In this document: piece after piece, positions 1 through 6,316 of the stretch
Layout: each line of letters starts with the position of its first letter
How positions within the stretch are numbered: the stretch's first letter is position 1
Assembly: GCA_035707965.1 (NCBI GenBank)
Contig: DASSTJ010000041.1
Location: forward strand, 1 to 21,057
Source: DASSTJ01 sp035707965
Lineage (GTDB): Bacteria > Actinomycetota > Actinomycetes > Actinomycetales > Angustibacteraceae
Direction of reading: 5' to 3'
DNA: 21,057 bases
Position numbers and translations under genes: made by a program
The notes under the pieces: generated by a model
What the model saw: the letters and a program-made list of their open reading frames with translations, nothing else
What the model was told of the DNA's origin: nothing
Databases searched by the model: none

Positions 1-16
1 CTCCCAGAACGTCTCG

Positions 17-1339
17 TCAGGCGTTGGTCGGCATCAGGTCGCCGCCGATGGGCACGTCCTTGTTGTTCGAGTTGTCGACGATGACGACGTCCCACGGGAA
101 CTTCGCGCCCTTGCGCCACTGGCCGCCGACGGGCCGCTGCAGCGCGACGCCGGGGACCGGGCCCGTCGTGAAGTCCAGCGAGCCGCTCATGCAGTCGATC
201 TTCATGTTCCGCAGCTTGTCCGCCACGTCCTTCTTGTCCTTCGGGTCAGAGGCGTTCTTGAACGCCTGGACGGCGATCTCGAACAGGGAGTACACCGATC
301 CGAGCGCCTGCGTCCACTGCTTGCCGCTGTCGGCCGTGAAGTTGTCCGCGAGCTGCTTCGCCGACGTGCCGTCGAACACGCTCTTGTACGGGTGGAACGG
401 GCTCCACCAGAAGTCCGTGGCGATGTTGTCGGTGAGCTGACCGAGCGCCTCCGCCTCGCTCGGGAAGAGCATGACCTTGGCGACGGTCGCGAGCTTTGGG
501 CGGAAGCCCTGCTGCGCGGCCTGCTTCCAGAACGTCTGGAAGTCGGGAGGGATCGGCGTGCAGGTGAACAGGTCGGCCTTGTCCCCGCGGAACTTCGAGA
601 TCTGCGTGCTGTAGTCGGAGCTGCCGTCCTGATAGGCGCCGCCGTCCACGACCGTGTAGCCGGCCTTCTTCATCATCGGGCCGAGGCCGTTGCGGAACGC
701 GTTCGCGTCGGTGTCGTTCGGCCACAGGCACGCGACGTTCTTGTTCGCCGGGTCGATGCGTTCCCACATCGGGAAGAAGCAGTCGGCGAACTCCTGCATG
801 CCGAAGAAGAACAGGGTCGAGTACTGGAAGACGTCGCCTTCCTTGGCGCCGCGGCCGAAGTACCACGACTCCCAGGGGGAGATCGTGGTGACGTTGGGCA
901 TGCCGTTCGCCTCGCACTGGTCGGCGACGGGGTTGGCAGTGTCCGGCGTCGACGACGCGACGACGATGTCGACCTTGTCGTTGTTGATGAGGTCGCGGGC
1001 CACCTCGGCCGCGCGGGTCGCGCTGGACTGCGAGTCCTTCACTACCACCTCGACGGTGCGCTTCTTGCCCCCGGCCTGGAAACCGCCCTTCAGCGCGTCC
1101 TGCACCGTCTTGATGACGAAGTTGTCGCTGGACGCGAAGCTCGCAAGCGGCCCGGTCTGAGGGCTGACGTAGCCGATCCGCAGGACGTCGGAGCCGCCAC
1201 CGCCACTGCTGGACGAGCCCTTGAGACCGGAGCTGCACGACGCGAGGGCACCTCCTGCCGCGGATGCGACGGCGCCGAGGCCGACGGCCTTCATGAGGGT
1301 GCGACGGGAGATGCTCGTCGCGGCGAGGCGCTCGTTCAT
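17..1339 (-). CDS. ABC transporter substrate-binding lipoprotein, branched-chain amino acid (Leu/Ile/Val-binding) type
   Basis: This is a 440-residue extracellular solute-binding protein of the periplasmic-binding-protein type I family that feeds LIV-type ABC importers. The N-terminus carries a twin-arginine motif SRRTLMK at residues 11-17, a hydrophobic Ala/Gly stretch, and a lipobox LASC with the lipidated cysteine at residue 35. A Ser/Gly linker follows, then a mature domain opening with LRIGYVSPQTGPLASF, typical of the family. The ATG start has AGGAG six bases upstream. The gene lies 75 bases downstream of the aldehyde dehydrogenase on the same strand and is probably co-transcribed with it. 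Members of this family beside aromatic-catabolism genes often bind aromatic acids, so a benzoate-, hydroxybenzoate- or phenylpropanoid-type ligand is inferred from context, not shown by the sequence. Permease and ATPase genes would be expected beyond base 1. Confidence 0.9.
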   Translation of the reverse strand: MNERLAATSISRRTLMKAVGLGAVASAAGGALASCSSGLKGSSSSGGGGSDVLRIGYVSPQTGPLASFASSDNFVIKTVQDALKGGFQAGGKKRTVEVVVKDSQSSATRAAEVARDLINNDKVDIVVASSTPDTANPVADQCEANGMPNVTTISPWESWYFGRGAKEGDVFQYSTLFFFGMQEFADCFFPMWERIDPANKNVACLWPNDTDANAFRNGLGPMMKKAGYTVVDGGAYQDGSSDYSTQISKFRGDKADLFTCTPIPPDFQTFWKQAAQQGFRPKLATVAKVMLFPSEAEALGQLTDNIATDFWWSPFHPYKSVFDGTSAKQLADNFTADSGKQWTQALGSVYSLFEIAVQAFKNASDPKDKKDVADKLRNMKIDCMSGSLDFTTGPVPGVALQRPVGGQWRKGAKFPWDVVIVDNSNNKDVPIGGDLMPTNA

Positions 1340-1414
1340 TTCTCACTCCTGGATCTGCGGCCGTCAGGGCCGAGGGTGGGGGCGGAGCCGTGCGACGTCG
1401 GTCGGAGGGGGCGA

Positions 1415-2878
1415 TCAGAAGGGGTACTGCGCGGGCTCGCCGCGCATCGTGACCCACTGGGTGTCGGTGAACGCCTCGACGTTGGCGGCCGCGCCGCCGA
1501 ACCGCGACCCGGTGCCGGACGCACCGACACCACCGAACGGCGCGTTCGCCTCGTCGTTCACCGTCTGGTCGTTGATGTGCACGATGCCCGTGGGCATCCG
1601 GTCGGCGAGCGCGAGACCCCGCATCACGTCGCGGGTGACGATGCCGAGCGAGAGCCCGTAGGCGCTCTGGCCGGCGATGGCCACCGCCTCGTCGACGTCG
1701 TCGAAGGGGACGACCGGTGCGACCGGGCCGAAGATCTCCTCCGCGAAGGCGGGTGACGCCACTGGGACGTCGGCCAGCACCGTCGGCCGGTAGAAGAGGT
1801 CCGTGTAGGTGGCGCCGGCGGCCACTCGCGCCCCGGCGTCGACGCTGCCGGTCACCAAGCCGTGGATCTTGTCTCGCTGGCCGGTGTCGATGATCGGCCC
1901 GAGCGCGACCTCGGACGTCGCCGGGTCACCCACCGGCAACGCCTCGGCCCGGGCCGCGAGCCGGTCCACGAAGTCGTCGTACACGGCGCGCTGCACCAGG
2001 TGCCGGCCGGCCGTCATGCACACCTGCCCCTGGTGGAAGAACGAGCCCCAGGCGGCCAGCGTGACCGCACGGTCGACGTCCACGTCGTCGAGCACCACGA
2101 GTGCCGAGTTGCCCCCGAGCTCGAGGTGGGCGCGCTTGAGGTGGCGGCCGGCGAGCTCGCCGATGCGCCGGCCGACCCCGGTCGAGCCGGTGAACGAGAT
2201 CACCGGGATCGCCGGGTCCGTCACGAGCGCCTCGCCGACGTCGCCGGCCCCGGGGAGCATCTGGAGGACGCCAGCAGGCAGGCCGGCCTCCTCGAACACC
2301 CGGGCGATGGTGATGCCGCCGGTGACGACGGTGCGCGGGTCGGGCTTGAGGATGACGGCGTTGCCGAGGGCGAGAGCCGGAGCGACGGAGCGGATGCCGA
2401 GGATGATCGGCACGTTGAACGGCGAGATGACACCGACCACGCCGACCGGTCGCCGACGGACCATCGACAGCCGCGGCTCCTCGCTCGGCAGCAGCTCGCC
2501 GTACGGACGGCTCGGGAGCGCCGCGGCCTCGTAGCACTCCTGGGCCGCGACGTGGACGGCGAAACCCGCCATACCCGGCACCGCGCCGACCTCGCGCACG
2601 TTCCAGCCAGCGATCTCGTCGGCGTGCTCGGTCCACAGGTCACCAGCGCGGCGCAGGACGGCCGCGCGCTCGCCATGAGGGCGCGCCGCCCAGTCGCGCT
2701 GCGCGTCCACCGCCACCTGCGCCGCCTTCGCCACGTCGTCGGCTGTCGCCGACCCGGTGGTCCCGATGCTGCGGCCGGTGGCGGGCTCGACCACCGGCTG
2801 GTCGGACCCGGAGCCCAGGTCCCACCGTCCCCCCGCGAAGACCTTGCCTTGCCACGTCGACGTGTCCAGCAGTCCCAC
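1415..2878 (-). CDS. NAD(P)-dependent aldehyde dehydrogenase, benzaldehyde/vanillin dehydrogenase-like
   Basis: This 487-residue protein has the full aldehyde dehydrogenase fold and should oxidise an aldehyde to its acid. Visible elements are the oxyanion asparagine N155 in SPFNVP, cofactor lysine K178 in LKPD, the nucleotide-binding FTGSTGVG (229-236), general base E253 in LELGGN, nucleophile C287 in GQVCMTAGR, and the C-terminal EEIFGPV and PFGGVGASG motifs. The GQVCMTAGRHLV context resembles benzaldehyde and vanillin dehydrogenases. The GTG at 2878 is chosen because GAAGGAG sits five bases upstream; an in-frame GTG seven codons earlier lacks such a site. The gene is divergent from the protocatechuate operon, so conversion of an aromatic aldehyde to a hydroxybenzoate feeding that pathway is a reasonable inference. 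The exact substrate cannot be read from sequence. Confidence 0.92.
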   Translation of the reverse strand: MGLLDTSTWQGKVFAGGRWDLGSGSDQPVVEPATGRSIGTTGSATADDVAKAAQVAVDAQRDWAARPHGERAAVLRRAGDLWTEHADEIAGWNVREVGAVPGMAGFAVHVAAQECYEAAALPSRPYGELLPSEEPRLSMVRRRPVGVVGVISPFNVPIILGIRSVAPALALGNAVILKPDPRTVVTGGITIARVFEEAGLPAGVLQMLPGAGDVGEALVTDPAIPVISFTGSTGVGRRIGELAGRHLKRAHLELGGNSALVVLDDVDVDRAVTLAAWGSFFHQGQVCMTAGRHLVQRAVYDDFVDRLAARAEALPVGDPATSEVALGPIIDTGQRDKIHGLVTGSVDAGARVAAGATYTDLFYRPTVLADVPVASPAFAEEIFGPVAPVVPFDDVDEAVAIAGQSAYGLSLGIVTRDVMRGLALADRMPTGIVHINDQTVNDEANAPFGGVGASGTGSRFGGAAANVEAFTDTQWVTMRGEPAQYPF

Positions 2879-2883
2879 GGCAT

Positions 2884-2890
2884 CTCCTTC
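2884..2890 (-). promoter_or_regulatory. Ribosome binding site deciding the aldehyde dehydrogenase start
   Basis: On the minus strand this reads GAAGGAG and ends five bases before GTG at 2878-2876. It overlaps the seven extra codons of the longest possible reading frame, which argues that those codons are untranslated leader. Confidence 0.8.
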
Positions 2891-2903
2891 GTCGAGCACA
2901 TGG

Positions 2904-2928
2904 TGTACGCGATGCGTACCGCCGTACC
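2904..2928. promoter_or_regulatory. Candidate operator: perfect 6-3-6 inverted repeat plus a third half-site
   Basis: GTACGC (2905-2910), a 3-base spacer and GCGTAC (2914-2919) form a perfect dyad. CGTACC at 2915-2920 is repeated directly at 2923-2928. The element lies just downstream of the predicted -10 of the leftward promoter, where a bound protein would block transcription. IclR-family regulators such as PcaU and PobR are known to use a palindrome plus one directly repeated half-site, so the pcaR-like product encoded at 8716-9537 is the obvious candidate ligand. That link is inference. Confidence 0.45.
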
Positions 2929-2935
2929 TAGATCG

Positions 2936-2964
2936 AACTTAGGGTCAGTCGCGGCGCGCGTCAA
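2936..2964 (-). promoter_or_regulatory. Predicted sigma70-type promoter of the aldehyde dehydrogenase/ABC unit
   Basis: On the minus strand a TTGACG -35 hexamer (2964-2959) is followed, after exactly 17 bases, by TAAGTT (2941-2936), which fits the actinobacterial TAnnnT -10 pattern. Transcription would begin near 2930 and give a leader of about 50 bases. The spacing and the near-consensus -35 make this one of the better promoter predictions in the window. Confidence 0.6.
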
Positions 2965-3069
2965 TGGACCTCGGGGAAGTTTGCCGAAGTCGAGACGACG
3001 GACACCTGCTGCCCGGCCCCCGGGTTACCGAGGAGGACCACCTCGGCAAGGTCGGCACCACTCGACTGC

Positions 3070-3099
3070 TTGACCGGCCACCGTCGGCGCGACTACGTT
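3070..3099 (+). promoter_or_regulatory. Predicted promoter of the pca operon
   Basis: TTGACC (3070-3075) and TACGTT (3094-3099) are separated by 18 bases and fit an actinobacterial housekeeping promoter. The start point would be near 3106, leaving a leader of about 95 bases before the ATG at 3201. The -10 overlaps an imperfect dyad: ACGTTCG (3095-3101), then nine bases, then CGAATGT (3111-3117), with one mismatch in seven. Confidence 0.5.
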
Positions 3100-3114
3100 C
3101 GCTACTGCAACGAA

Positions 3115-3131
3115 TGTACGCACCACGCACA
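3115..3131. promoter_or_regulatory. Candidate second operator, near the pca promoter
   Basis: TGTACG (3115-3120), a 5-base spacer and CGCACA (3126-3131) form an inverted repeat with one mismatch in six. The left arm TGTACGC also occurs in the dyad at 2904-2919, and both elements lie just downstream of a predicted -10. A shared binding protein for both divergent units is inferred. Confidence 0.35.
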
Positions 3132-3200
3132 CATTTGGTGCTGCGGGTGGTGCCGATCGCGCCGCCCCGTGAGCGCCCCGACGACAGGAGGCCGTCCGCG

Positions 3201-4028
3201 ATGGCAGAGCTCCTGTCCCTGCACGATGCGGTGGCCATGCTCGTGCACGACGGTGACTGCGTCGCGCTCGAGGGCTTCACCCATCTCATCCCCACCGAGG
3301 CCGGCCACGAGATCATCCGCCAGGGCCGCCGGGACCTCACGCTCGTGCGCATGACACCGGACGTCGTCTACGACCAGCTCATCGGCGCCGGCTGCGCGCG
3401 CAAGCTGGTGTTCTCCTGGGGCGGCAACCCGGGCGTCGGTTCCCTGCACCGCTTCCGGGACGCCGTCGAGAACGCCTGGCCCGGCCCGCTGGAGCTCGAG
3501 GAGCACAGCCACGCCGGCATGGCCAACCGCTACGTCGCCGGCGCGTCCGGCCTGCCGTTCGCCGTCCTCCGGGGGTACGTCGGCACCGACCTCGTCGACA
3601 CGACGGCGACGATCGCGTCGGTCACGTGCCCGTTCACCGGCGAGGTGCTGACTGCCGTCCCGGCGCTGAACCCGGACGTCACCGTCATCCACGCCCAGCG
3701 CGCCGACGCTCACGGCAACGTCCAGATGTGGGGGATCACCGGGGTGCAGAAGGAGGCCGTGCTCGCCGCCCGCCGGTCGCTCGTGACCGTCGAGGAGGTC
3801 GTGGACGAGCTGCCCCCGGTAGCGGGGGCAGTCGTGCTTCCCGGCTGGATCGTCACCGCCGTCGCGCTGGTGCCTGGCGGCGCTCACCCGTCGTACGCGC
3901 AGGGCTTCTCCGCGCGCGACAACGCCTTCTACCGCGACTGGGACGCGGTCAGTCGCGACCGCGACCGCTTCGCGGCGTGGCTGCGTTCCGTCCAGCAGGC
4001 GGACGCCCTCTCCCAGGAGCTGCGGTGA
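3201..4028 (+). CDS. pcaI: CoA-transferase alpha subunit, probable 3-oxoadipate CoA-transferase
   Basis: This 275-residue class I CoA-transferase subunit resembles the glutaconate CoA-transferase alpha branch: an N-terminal VHDGDCVALEGFTHLIPTEA segment, then VRMTPDVVYDQLIGAG and the glycine-rich FSWGGNPGVGS. With the next gene it should form the heteromeric enzyme that moves CoA from succinyl-CoA to beta-ketoadipate, the penultimate step of the pathway. The ATG at 3201 is chosen because AGGAG lies ten bases upstream and because the family begins near this point; a longer frame open from 2964 would include the promoter. The stop overlaps the start of the beta subunit by four bases. The role rests mainly on its place at the head of the pca operon, because the sequence type alone would also allow other acyl-CoA acceptors. 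Confidence 0.85.
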   Translation: MAELLSLHDAVAMLVHDGDCVALEGFTHLIPTEAGHEIIRQGRRDLTLVRMTPDVVYDQLIGAGCARKLVFSWGGNPGVGSLHRFRDAVENAWPGPLELEEHSHAGMANRYVAGASGLPFAVLRGYVGTDLVDTTATIASVTCPFTGEVLTAVPALNPDVTVIHAQRADAHGNVQMWGITGVQKEAVLAARRSLVTVEEVVDELPPVAGAVVLPGWIVTAVALVPGGAHPSYAQGFSARDNAFYRDWDAVSRDRDRFAAWLRSVQQADALSQELR

Positions 4029-4852
4029 GCACCGGCACGGCGAACCTGCCGCTCGCGCAGCAGGGCGACTGGACGTCCGACGAGATGATGACCGTCGCGG
4101 CGTCCCGGGCCTTGCAGGACGGCACCGTCTGCTTCGTCGGCATCGGCCTGCCGAGCACGGCGGCCAACCTCGCCCGGCGCACCCACGCGCCCGGCGTCGT
4201 CCTCGTCTACGAGTCCGGCACGTTGGGCGCCAAGCCCGGCACGCTGCCGCTGTCGATCGGTGACGGGGTGCTGTCCGACACGGCGGACGCCGTCGTGAGC
4301 GTGCCCGAGGTCTTCAACTACTGGTTGCAGCCCGGACGGATCGACGTCGGTTTCCTGGGCGGAGCCCAGGTCGACCGGTACGCGAACATCAACACCACCG
4401 TCATCGGCAGCTACGACCACCCCCGGGTGCGCCTGCCCGGTGCCGGCGGCGCCCCCGAGATCGCCGCGTCGTGCCACGAGGTCGTGGTCGTCGTCCGGCA
4501 CACGACCCGCACGTTCGTCGACCGCGTCGACTTCGTGACCTCCATGGGGTTCGGCCGCGGAGCCGGTGACCGCGAACGTCTCGGGCTGCGCGGGCGTGGC
4601 CCGCAGCAGGTCATCACCGACCTCGGGATCCTCGAGCCCGACCCGACGACCTGCGAGCTGACGCTGACCCGGGTGCACCCCGGCACTACCGTCGACCAGG
4701 TGCGGGCCGCGACGGGCTGGGACCTCGCGGTCGCGCCGGAGGTCAGGGTGACGGATCCACCCACCGCTCGTGAGCTCGACGTGCTGCGACAGCTGAAGGC
4801 GACGCAGCGTGAACCGCAGGGCCTGGACGGCCGGGCCCCCTTGTCCGAATGA
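4025..4852 (+). CDS. pcaJ: CoA-transferase beta subunit, probable 3-oxoadipate CoA-transferase
   Basis: This 275-residue partner of the preceding gene begins at a GTG that overlaps the alpha-subunit stop by four bases, implying translational coupling. Near the N-terminus TSDEMMTVAASRAL and CFVGIGLPSTAANLA match the glutaconate/3-oxoacid CoA-transferase beta fold. The catalytic glutamate that forms the enzyme-CoA thioester is E63 in VYESGTLGAKPG, so the subunit looks active rather than one of the IpdB-like members that lack this residue. The C-terminal segment GLRGRGPQQVITDLGILEPD is also family-typical. In many actinobacteria a thiolase gene (pcaF) follows; here pcaH follows after 13 bases. 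Confidence 0.85.
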   Translation: MSTGTANLPLAQQGDWTSDEMMTVAASRALQDGTVCFVGIGLPSTAANLARRTHAPGVVLVYESGTLGAKPGTLPLSIGDGVLSDTADAVVSVPEVFNYWLQPGRIDVGFLGGAQVDRYANINTTVIGSYDHPRVRLPGAGGAPEIAASCHEVVVVVRHTTRTFVDRVDFVTSMGFGRGAGDRERLGLRGRGPQQVITDLGILEPDPTTCELTLTRVHPGTTVDQVRAATGWDLAVAPEVRVTDPPTARELDVLRQLKATQREPQGLDGRAPLSE

Positions 4853-4865
4853 CGCGGGAGGCGAC

Positions 4866-5636
4866 GTGAGCGAGGGCACGACCGACGTGGGGCAGCTCCC
4901 GCCTGCGGTTCCGTCTGCCGGCGGGTTCCGGCTCCCTCGGTACGCCAAGGCCCAGGGCGTCCACCCGCCGCTGGACAGCCCGGACTACCGCAGCACGGCG
5001 CTGCGCCACCCGAAGCAGCCCCTGGTGCTGCTGCCGCAGAACCTGACGGAGGTCACCGGGCCGCTGCTCGGCGAGGGACGCGTCCGCCCCGAGGACGCGG
5101 ACCTCACGCGGCAGCACGCGGGCGAGCCGATCGGGCAGCGCATCATCGTCAGCGGGCGGGTGCTCGACGCCGGCGGCAAGGTCGTGCCCGACACGCTGCT
5201 CGAGATCTGGCAGGCCAACGCCGCCGGCCGGTACCGGCACCTGCGCGACCAGTGGCCCGCACCTCTCGACCCGAACTTCGACGGCGTCGGCCGCGTGCTG
5301 ACCGACAGCGCGGGCCGCTACTCGTTCACCACGGTGCAGCCGGGCGCCTACCCGTGGGGCAACCACCACAACGCGTGGCGCCCGGCGCACATCCACCTCA
5401 GCCTGTTCGGCCGCGCGTTCACCCAGCGACTCGTGACGCAGCTGTACTTCCCCGGCGACCCGCTGCAGCCGTATGACCCGATCATGCAGTCGATCCGCGA
5501 CGAGCGGGCCCGGCAGCGGCTCGTGGCCAGGTTCGACCTCGAGACGACCCAGCCGCAGTGGGCCCTGTCGTACCACTTCGACGTGGTGCTGCGAGGACCC
5601 GACGCCACGCCGTTCGAGGAGGCCCACGATGAGTGA
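4866..5636 (+). CDS. pcaH: Protocatechuate 3,4-dioxygenase beta subunit
   Basis: This 256-residue iron-bearing subunit performs intradiol cleavage of protocatechuate to 3-carboxy-cis,cis-muconate. All four non-heme Fe(III) ligands can be placed: Y123 in GRYRHL, Y162 in PGAYPWGNHHNAWRP, and H175 and H177 in PAHIHLSLFG. The N-terminal extension with YRSTALRHPKQPL and the PGDPL segment are typical of PcaH and not of catechol dioxygenases. The GTG at 4866 is chosen because GGGAGG lies six bases upstream; a frame open from 4809 would overlap pcaJ. The 3' end overlaps pcaG by eight bases, consistent with stoichiometric alpha-beta production. Confidence 0.97.
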   Translation: MSEGTTDVGQLPPAVPSAGGFRLPRYAKAQGVHPPLDSPDYRSTALRHPKQPLVLLPQNLTEVTGPLLGEGRVRPEDADLTRQHAGEPIGQRIIVSGRVLDAGGKVVPDTLLEIWQANAAGRYRHLRDQWPAPLDPNFDGVGRVLTDSAGRYSFTTVQPGAYPWGNHHNAWRPAHIHLSLFGRAFTQRLVTQLYFPGDPLQPYDPIMQSIRDERARQRLVARFDLETTQPQWALSYHFDVVLRGPDATPFEEAHDE

Positions 5637-6276
5637 CGAGGCCGCGACGCCCCTCACCAGCTTCGGTGCCCCGCTCGACGGGCCGCTGCCGATCACGCCC
5701 TCGCAGACCGTGGGCCCCTTCCTGCACATCGCGCTGGAGTGGCCGGACGGCCCGGACGTCGTCCCGGCGGCGACGCCGGGGGCCGTTCGCATCGGTGGCC
5801 TGCTGCTCGACGGCGCAGGCGAGCCCGTGGCCGACGGCCTGGTCGAGACCTGGCAGGCCGACCCGGACGGTCGCTTCGACCACCCCGACGACCCGCGCGG
5901 CCGCACCACGTCGACGGTCCCGGGCTTTCGCGGCTTCGGCCGCTCCACGACGTCCGCCGAGGGCCACTGGCACGTCGTCACGGTGAAGCCGGGCGCGCTG
6001 CCCGCAGCGGACGGCGGCACCGAGGCGCCCCACCTGGACGTCACCGTGATGGCGCGCGGCATGCTCGACCGCGTGGTCACGCGCATCTACTTCGAGGACG
6101 ACACGGAGCTGCTCGCGCAGGACCCGGTGCTGAGCGCGGTGCCCGAGGACCGACGGGCGACCCTGGTGGCCCGCCGCCGCGAGAGCAGCAGCGACCTGCC
6201 CGCCGGGCCGGACGTGGACTACCGCCTCGACCTCCGGCTGCAGGGCGATGATGAGACGGTCTTCTTCGACCTGTGA
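5629..6276 (+). CDS. pcaG: Protocatechuate 3,4-dioxygenase alpha subunit
   Basis: This 215-residue subunit has the same intradiol dioxygenase beta-sandwich as PcaH but lacks the full set of iron ligands, as expected for the structural partner. Recognisable segments are TPSQTVGPFLHIALEW near the N-terminus, VETWQADPDGRFDHP in the middle, GFGRSTTSAEGHW, and APHLDVTVMARGMLDR where PcaH has its histidine pair. The C-terminus ETVFFDL is characteristic of PcaG. The start codon lies inside the pcaH 3' end, with GAGGAGG-like purines just before it, so translation is probably coupled. Confidence 0.96.
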   Translation: MSDEAATPLTSFGAPLDGPLPITPSQTVGPFLHIALEWPDGPDVVPAATPGAVRIGGLLLDGAGEPVADGLVETWQADPDGRFDHPDDPRGRTTSTVPGFRGFGRSTTSAEGHWHVVTVKPGALPAADGGTEAPHLDVTVMARGMLDRVVTRIYFEDDTELLAQDPVLSAVPEDRRATLVARRRESSSDLPAGPDVDYRLDLRLQGDDETVFFDL

Positions 6277-6304
6277 ACCGCTCGGCGACCTCAACGCCAG
6301 GACC

Positions 6305-6309
6305 AGGAG
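6305..6309 (+). promoter_or_regulatory. Ribosome binding site deciding the pcaB start
   Basis: AGGAG ends seven bases before GTG at 6317. The same frame is open from ATG 6248 inside pcaG, but the 23 extra residues have no fumarase-family match and no ribosome binding site. Confidence 0.75.
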
Positions 6310-6316
6310 CCATGAC

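Larger units (their letters stand above)
2879..3200. other. Divergent intergenic regulatory region
   Basis: This stretch of about 320 bases separates the leftward aldehyde dehydrogenase from the rightward pca operon. Besides the promoters and dyads listed separately I see no gene. Upstream extensions of the CoA-transferase reading frame into this region lack a ribosome binding site and would run over the predicted promoter. The segment 3100-3140 is less GC-rich than its surroundings. Confidence 0.6.

Noticed and set aside
392..1756. 454-residue plus-strand open frame opposite the ABC binding protein and aldehyde dehydrogenase
   Set aside because: Crosses the boundary of two real genes and has Arg/Val/Glu/Asp-rich composition without recognisable motifs.
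2964..3200. N-terminal extension of the CoA-transferase alpha subunit
   Set aside because: The frame is open but lacks a ribosome binding site, has no family similarity and covers the predicted promoter and operator.
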